A DNA stretch of 64,000 nt from Minicystis rosea. GTDB lineage: Bacteria > Myxococcota_A > Polyangia > Polyangiales > Polyangiaceae. This document shows, piece by piece, positions 59,828-64,000 of this stretch. Where the stretch lies: NCBI GenBank assembly GCA_001931535.1, contig CP016211.1, forward strand, positions 1,330,501-1,394,500, in the 5' to 3' direction. Positions within the stretch are counted from its first letter, which is position 1. Each line of letters starts with the position of its first letter. Both the position numbers and the translations under genes were made by a program. Under the pieces are notes generated by a model, which saw nothing but the letters and a program-made list of their open reading frames with translations, made no database searches and was not told where the DNA came from.

Positions 59828-59870
59828 TGCGCTCCGGTTGAGCCAGAGCGCGGCGCTCCGTTCGGTCCAC
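59828..59870. repeat. Dispersed hairpin repeat, copy 2
   Basis: Matches 41613-41655 at 38 of 43 bases (GCTCCGGTTGAGCCAGAGC and TTCGGTCCAC). The stem is less perfect here than in copy 1. The copies are 18 kb apart in the same orientation and both lie outside genes. Confidence 0.5.
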
Positions 59871-60048
59871 GTGCGTCCGGCGAGCCGGAACGGGCCCGGC
59901 GTCTCGGCGGGCGCGCTCCGGGCGGCCTGGAGGGCGCTCACCGTGCAGGCTGGGACGCGCTGGGTGGCCGGAAGCGGCCTGCCGGGACGACGGTGGCGCG
60001 CGGGGCGGGGGAGAGTGCGGCGCGCCGGTCGGCGCAGCGTCCTCGGGG

Positions 60049-60450
60049 CGGCCGGGAGTGCTCCGATCCATCCGGCGAGGCTGCTCGGGGTGGCCGAGAG
60101 TGCACCGATCCATCCGGCGAGGCTGCTCGGGGTGGCTGTGAGTGCACCGATCCCTTCGGCGAAGCTGCTCGGGGTGGCCGAGAGCGCCCCGATCCATCCG
60201 GCGAGGCTGCTCGGGGTGGCTGAGAGTGCTCCGATCCATCCGGCGAAGCTGCTCGGGGTGGCCGAGAGCGCCCCGATCCATCCGGCGAGGCTGCTCGGGG
60301 TGGCTGAGAGTGCTCCGATCCATCCGGCGAAGCTGCTCGGGGTGGCCGAGAGCGCCCCGATCCATCCGGCGAGGCTGCTCGGGGTGGCTGAGAGTGCCCC
60401 GATCCATCCGGCGAGGCTGCTCGGGGTGGCTGAGAGTGCACCGATCCATG
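60049..60450. repeat. 42-bp tandem minisatellite, nine and a half units
   Basis: The unit ends GGCTGCTCGGGG and contains CCGATCCATCCGGCGA. Units start at 60049, 60091, 60133 and so on to 60427. Two variants alternate from unit 4 to unit 8, one with GAGAGCGCCCCG and GAGGCTG, the other with GAGAGTGCTCCG and GAAGCTG, so 84 bases is a higher-order unit. 42 is a multiple of three, so long frames stay open on both strands; none has a plausible start or family. Regarded as non-coding. Confidence 0.85.
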
Positions 60451-60482
60451 CGCGAGGCACGGATCTCGTCGTGGAAAGGGGG

Positions 60483-61211
60483 CTACTTGGGCTGCTCGGG
60501 AGCGCCGGAGCCGCCCTCGGGAGCCGGCGTCTCGTCGGTCACGCCGGCGACGCGGTGGACCTCGGCGAGGTCGTCGAAGACCTCGGACAGCATCGAGAGC
60601 TTGCCCCGCTGCCGCAGGACGCCGGAGACGATGTCCTTCGCGCTCGTGTACGTCACGAGCCACGCCTCGCGGGCGGCCGCGATCTCGGGTGTCATGCTCC
60701 GGCGATCGGAGCGTGCTTTGCGCACGTTCTGATTGAGCTTCTCGAGCGCATCCCTGGCGGCGGTGAGCTTGGCCGTCCAGTCGGCAGCTTCCTTGAGAGA
60801 GGCCTTGTGCTTCTCGATACCTTTGATGGCATTGGTGAGCGCCCCAGCGAGCTTCACAGGACGCCTCTTGAGGACGGTGCCCATGTTCTCGTCGTTCAAC
60901 ATGTCTGCCACGATGGCCGCACCGTCGTCCCGCGACTCGGCATAAGAGATGGCCTGTCGCAGCACGCGGCGACCTTCGGCGACTGGATCCGTGGGCGTGG
61001 AGCCGGCGGCAGCATAGGTGATGAGCTCAATCTCGCCGGCCTTCTTCAAGGCTGCTTCCATGGCGTCGGAGGCGGCGGTGATGCGGGCCGACACGACTTT
61101 GACGGCGGGGTCGAGGTCGGCGTCCATGCCGACGATGAGTAAGAGGATTTGGGAGGCGGAGAAGCGGCCGTAGAGGAGGGTTTCGAACTTATCGATGTAG
61201 GAGTCTGACAT
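60483..61211 (-). CDS. Hypothetical helical protein
   Basis: 242 residues from the ATG at 61211 (MSDSYIDKFETLLYGRFSAS). Nearly all-helical with heptad-like stretches (WTAKLTAARDALEKLNQNVR), no signal peptide, and a Pro/Gly-rich tail. Cytoplasmic, perhaps a coiled-coil or effector-like protein. Family unknown. Its upstream region is the pyrimidine-rich strand of a strongly G-rich tract. Confidence 0.72.
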   Translation of the reverse strand: MSDSYIDKFETLLYGRFSASQILLLIVGMDADLDPAVKVVSARITAASDAMEAALKKAGEIELITYAAAGSTPTDPVAEGRRVLRQAISYAESRDDGAAIVADMLNDENMGTVLKRRPVKLAGALTNAIKGIEKHKASLKEAADWTAKLTAARDALEKLNQNVRKARSDRRSMTPEIAAAREAWLVTYTSAKDIVSGVLRQRGKLSMLSEVFDDLAEVHRVAGVTDETPAPEGGSGAPEQPK

Positions 61212-61600
61212 GATATGGAGGGTCGCGTGGAGTGGGGCGGGGTGGCAAGGGGGAAGATGAGGGAGAGGAGCGAGAGGGAGATGGGGAGGATGGGGAGGGG
61301 AGGTGGGATATGTGGTGGGGGAGGGCGGAGGCAGGGGCGTTGGGTGGGCGTTGCGATAGGTGGGCGGGGCGGTGGGGAGGGGACTTGCCTGGAGGCGGCG
61401 GTGCCAGACAGACCGGCCATAAGATTCTGGAGAGGGTTGGGGCTTGCGAAGTGGCCGGGGGTCGGAGAGCATCGTGCGGATCTGGGCCGGGATAGGCCGG
61501 TCTGGGGCGGGGGGATGGATGGGTCGGTGTATGGAGGGCGGGGCTGGGTTCGAGAGATCGGGGATAAGGGTTTCGTGGAGTAGGTGGGTGCAGCTAAATC
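61212..61600. other. G-rich, purine-biased tract
   Basis: The plus strand is mostly G and A for about 180 bases (61212-61390) with many runs of four or five G, then moderately G-rich to 61560. Such spacing could form G-quadruplexes. It includes the promoter region of the minus-strand gene at 61211. No gene seen. Confidence 0.6.
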
Positions 61601-61717
61601 GTTGTTGGGCGGGCGAGGCCTGTACGCAGAACCAGCGGCGACGCGACCCCGTCAAACGCCCTGGTCTATGCTCATTGGTCGCAGGAGTGACCCGGGAGTC
61701 GTGGTGGAGGCGAGAGG

Positions 61718-62076
61718 ATGAATCAGGATGCAGAGGTGATGGCGAATGCCTTGCGCAGCTGGAACCAGTGTCGCTCCCCCGGAGTTTCGTATGGACCGTG
61801 CTCCCGATCGTTCGTGGGCCGGAGAGCATCGATTGGATCCTCGCCCAGCTTCCGCGCGCTCGCGATCGTGCTTGGGTGGTTCGCGAACTGCGGGACAACT
61901 ATGGCCCGCACCTCGACCTGAGCGATGAGTCCACGTGGGTGCTCCCCGGCGGTTCGTACGCCGACATTGAGGCCGCCCTGCGACGGCACGCGGTATTTGC
62001 TGCACATGCAGTGCGTGTGGCGGTTCCGGCGATTCGGTCCTGGCTGGCAGCGCACGCGGAGGAACTGGGCGGCTGA
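61718..62076 (+). CDS. Small hypothetical protein, apparent frameshift
   Basis: GGAGG precedes the ATG at 61718. The frame MNQDAEVMANALRSWNQCRS breaks at the five-C run 61776-61780. One extra C links it to SFVWTVLPIVRGPESIDWIL and on to 62076, about 119 residues. The text looks like an intact small cytoplasmic protein. It lies just upstream of attC-like sites and may be a gene cassette. Family unknown. Confidence 0.6.
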
Positions 62077-62154
62077 AAGGCTGAACTCGCTCGCACTCAC
62101 CCGGAACTTGCAAACGATTACCTCGGTCAAGAGGCGTCGCCCCGGGAGCGCGCC

Positions 62155-62180
62155 GCCTAACTCACGCCCTGAAGCGGACC
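62155..62180 (+). other. Half attC-like site
   Basis: GCCTAAC fits the R'' consensus RYYYAAC, and the following TCACGCCCTGAAGCGGACCG matches the site at 62893 at all but one base. The matching L' and R' arms are not found close by, so this looks like a truncated site. Confidence 0.35.
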
Positions 62181-62240
62181 GCAGCGTGGCGTCAAGAAGT
62201 CAGGAGCAACGGGTCACACGTGGTACAAGAGGAACATTCC

Positions 62241-62328
62241 GCCCAACAAGGTGCTGCACGCCGACGGTGCACCTGTGCCGGGCTGCGCCCGGCACGGCGC
62301 CCCGCGGGTGAGGCCGTAGTCGTTGGGC
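62241..62328 (+). other. attC-like recombination site, candidate 1
   Basis: R'' GCCCAAC (62241-62247) and its exact complement R' GTTGGGC (62322-62328) enclose a perfect stem-loop, GTGCCGGGC-TGC-GCCCGGCAC (62275-62295). L'' and L' pair only weakly. Length 88 bases is within the attC range. Confidence 0.45.
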
Positions 62329-62355
62329 GGGCGGGTCGGCTCTTGCCGCGTCAGA

Positions 62356-62789
62356 TCAGAGTTTCGGCGCAGCTCGCGTCCGGAGCGCTGCCAGCACGTC
62401 CATCAGTCGTTGCGCGTTCGCCAGATCCTTGAAGATGAAGGCGGAGATGGTGTCTCCGGACGCGTCCTGGAGTTCCACGACGTAGCCGCTGCGGTACTTG
62501 TAGAGGCCGTTACTCTCAAGGAGCTTCATGACGCTGACGCTGGAGAACTTGACGACCTTCGTACTCACCTGCACGTCCGCGAACACGGTCTTCACATAGG
62601 TCTCCGTGACCTCGACCTTGACGGGAGGATCCAGGGTCGAGTTCACCGCCTCCTCAAGAGCCTTCTCCGGTGCGGTCACTGTTGCCGGCCGCGGCGCGTA
62701 CTCGATGGATTTCAGAGTCCCCCGCACCCCGACGCGAGGAGCGCGAGAAGACCGGCCAGTACGTAACTATGAGACCATGAGCGCTGCAT
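62356..62789 (-). CDS. Small lipoprotein, apparent frameshift
   Basis: Leader MQRSWSHSYVLAGLLALLAS with lipobox ASGC, then the frame stops at a five-G run (complement of 62719-62723). One extra G gives CGGTLKSIEYAPR and continues to 62356, about 144 residues. The mature part is beta/alpha (VKVEVTETYVKTVFADVQVS, FIFKDLANAQRLMDVLAAL). It lies between two attC-like sites in the opposite orientation to them. Family unknown. Confidence 0.6.
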
Positions 62790-62892
62790 GGGCGGGAGCA
62801 GATCCGAGACCTCGGGGCATGTCAAGCCCTTCGCGGGGCGTGCATGGTCGGAGGTGATAGAAGATGGCGGAGCGATGGGTGCCGCCCGTGCC

Positions 62893-62956
62893 GCCCAACT
62901 CACGCCCTGAGGCGGACCGCGCCCGGAGGGGGCGCTCACGCGAACGCCGGTTGGGC
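62893..62956 (+). other. attC-like recombination site, candidate 2
   Basis: R'' GCCCAAC (62893-62899) and R' GTTGGGC (62950-62956) are exact complements. L'' TGAGGCG (62908-62914) pairs with L' CGCTCA (62933-62938) leaving one unpaired G, as in true attC sites. A GCGCCC/GGGCGC stem lies between them. Length 64 bases. Confidence 0.5.
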
Positions 62957-62991
62957 ACATCAGCGCACGATTGGTATCGGGTAGCGTTGCC

Positions 62992-63077
62992 GTCCAACTG
63001 CGCAATGCAGCCGGCGGTTCGTGCAACCGCGCTTCGCGTGGCAGCGCGCTCCACGGCTGATTGCGACCACGTTGGGC
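62992..63077 (+). other. attC-like recombination site, candidate 3 (best)
   Basis: R'' GTCCAAC (62992-62998) pairs with R' GTTGGGC (63071-63077) with one wobble. L'' CGCAATGCAGCCG (63001-63013) pairs perfectly with L' CGGCTGATTGCG (63054-63065) except for one unpaired G at 63007, the hallmark extrahelical base. Short unpaired spacers separate R and L boxes. An inner GCGGTT/AACCGC hairpin fills the terminal loop. Confidence 0.6.
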
Positions 63078-63193
63078 CGGCGGGCGTCGAGTTGCACTGG
63101 TCGAAGTTGGCCACGCTGGCATCGGGCCCGCGACCGACATTTCCCGCCTGAATACGTTGCACACCACGCCACACGTGGGAGAAGGATCGACTC

Positions 63194-64000
63194 ATGAGCA
63201 CACGCGCTACACCAATCGCTCTCGGGTTGCTTTGCGTAACGGGCACATTCGCTTGCAGCCAGGTGGTGGTGACCGAAGGCGAGGGCGGAAGCGCGGGAAG
63301 CGTGGATGGCCAGGTGCTCACGTCGTGCGAACCGGGGAGCTTCACCACCGTCCCGTGGACCGGTGTGACCGGGCGACGCCTCGGCCCTCATCCCTCCGGT
63401 GGCTTCTCCATGGCCGGCGGCGCCTACCTTGGGGGCCTGCAGCTCGACGCGGGCGAGTTCATCCCGAACCCCACGGCCTTCTTGGCGCGGCTCGACGCAA
63501 CCGGGACCGTGCAGCATCTCGATGCCGTCCCTGGCCAACCGTTCGAGAGGGCTGACCTCACGACGGTCGATGAAGGGGGCAACGCCTTCTTCACGGGCAC
63601 CGTGAGCGACGGCGTTTTGGTGAAGGCCCTGAGCTCAGACGGCGCGCTCCTCTGGGACAAGGCTCTCCCGTGGGCGGCGGACACCACCATCCCGGTCGCG
63701 ATGACGAGCATCGGCGCCGACGCTGACGGCAATGTGGTGGTGGGCTGGGACAAGACGACCGCACTCGCAATCACGAAGCTCTCGTCGACCGGTGAGACCC
63801 TCTGGGAGCGGGAGCTACCGACCTCGGCCCATGTCTACCCAGAAGTCATCGCCGTCGGCGCCGACGGGAACGTGGTGGTCGCGGGTTGGATCGAGAAAGG
63901 GGCGCTTACGGTTGGAAACACGATGGTAGAGGCCTCCGGCGCTCGCTACCTCGTGTTCGGCCTCGATCCGAGCGGAGAGCCGACCTGGGTCGAGACGCTC
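63194..64000 (+). CDS. Lipoprotein with beta-propeller-like repeats, runs off the window
   Basis: At least 269 residues from the ATG at 63194, with GGAGAAGGA upstream; no stop before the window ends. Leader MSTRATPIALGLLCVTGTFA with lipobox Cys20. Repeats of about 50 residues: ALSSDGALLWDKALPW, KLSSTGETLWERELPT and DPSGEPTWVETL, alternating with GADADGNVVVGW and GADGNVVVAGW. This is the SBBP/PQQ-like propeller pattern common in myxobacterial surface lipoproteins. 3' partial. Confidence 0.8.
   Translation, partial: MSTRATPIALGLLCVTGTFACSQVVVTEGEGGSAGSVDGQVLTSCEPGSFTTVPWTGVTGRRLGPHPSGGFSMAGGAYLGGLQLDAGEFIPNPTAFLARLDATGTVQHLDAVPGQPFERADLTTVDEGGNAFFTGTVSDGVLVKALSSDGALLWDKALPWAADTTIPVAMTSIGADADGNVVVGWDKTTALAITKLSSTGETLWERELPTSAHVYPEVIAVGADGNVVVAGWIEKGALTVGNTMVEASGARYLVFGLDPSGEPTWVETL

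Noticed and set aside
60049..60450. CRISPR array
   Set aside because: Repeats are directly abutting with no unique spacers, and no cas genes are present.
59621..60460. Long minus-strand repeat protein (WIGALSATPSSLAG units)
   Set aside because: A 42-bp repeat leaves all frames open. No signal, no ribosome site, and it overlaps the LysR end.
61604..61610. GTTGGGC as the R' box of another attC or attI site
   Set aside because: No matching RYYYAAC box within 150 bases upstream, so it may be chance. Kept only as a point to check.

Overview
The window is about 64 kb of very GC-rich bacterial DNA. It carries many secreted lipoproteins, a eukaryote-type Ser/Thr kinase, a Cys-rich FG-GAP surface protein and an alternative complex III/caa3 oxidase locus. 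I infer a myxobacterium, most likely of the Polyangiales (Sorangium-like). No rRNA, tRNA, CRISPR array or complete transposon was seen.

Layout. 1-12 kb: surface or secreted proteins (outer-membrane barrel, CLCA-like metalloprotease, lipoproteins), a TetR/SDR pair sharing an operator, and a tightly overlapping trio of B12-type radical SAM enzyme, acyl-CoA desaturase and alpha/beta hydrolase. 12-20.6 kb: two regulator/target modules (TetR with ketopantoate-reductase-like enzyme; LysR with an MFS pump), a large sensor kinase and small membrane proteins. 20.7-32.3 kb (minus strand): the respiratory operon actA-actB-actC-actD-actE-actF, a small membrane protein, then ctaC-ctaD-ctaE-ctaF. It would move electrons from quinol through alternative complex III straight to an A2-type caa3 oxygen reductase. 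32.7-44.2 kb: accessory genes, namely a holin-like protein, a kinase fused to a formylglycine-generating-enzyme-like domain, hypotheticals, a decayed TIR gene, a metal-ligand-rich lipoprotein, an IS66-like relic and a TetR/flavin monooxygenase pair. 44.6-56.7 kb: a Cys-repeat/FG-GAP lipoprotein, other lipoproteins, a dual-specificity-phosphatase fusion and an M13 metallopeptidase. 56.7-64 kb: a 186-bp inverted repeat, an SDR/LysR module with remnants, a 42-bp minisatellite, a G-rich tract, and three sites resembling integron attC recombination sites around small genes.

Two points matter for any reader. (i) At least eight genes are broken by what looks like one missing base in a run of four or five G or C. 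Adding one base restores a coherent protein each time, so many of these breaks are probably sequence errors. (ii) The most unusual architecture is at 62.1-63.1 kb, where R''/R' boxes and, at two sites, an unpaired G in the L'' arm match attC hallmarks. That suggests an integron-like cassette cluster with no integrase in view.
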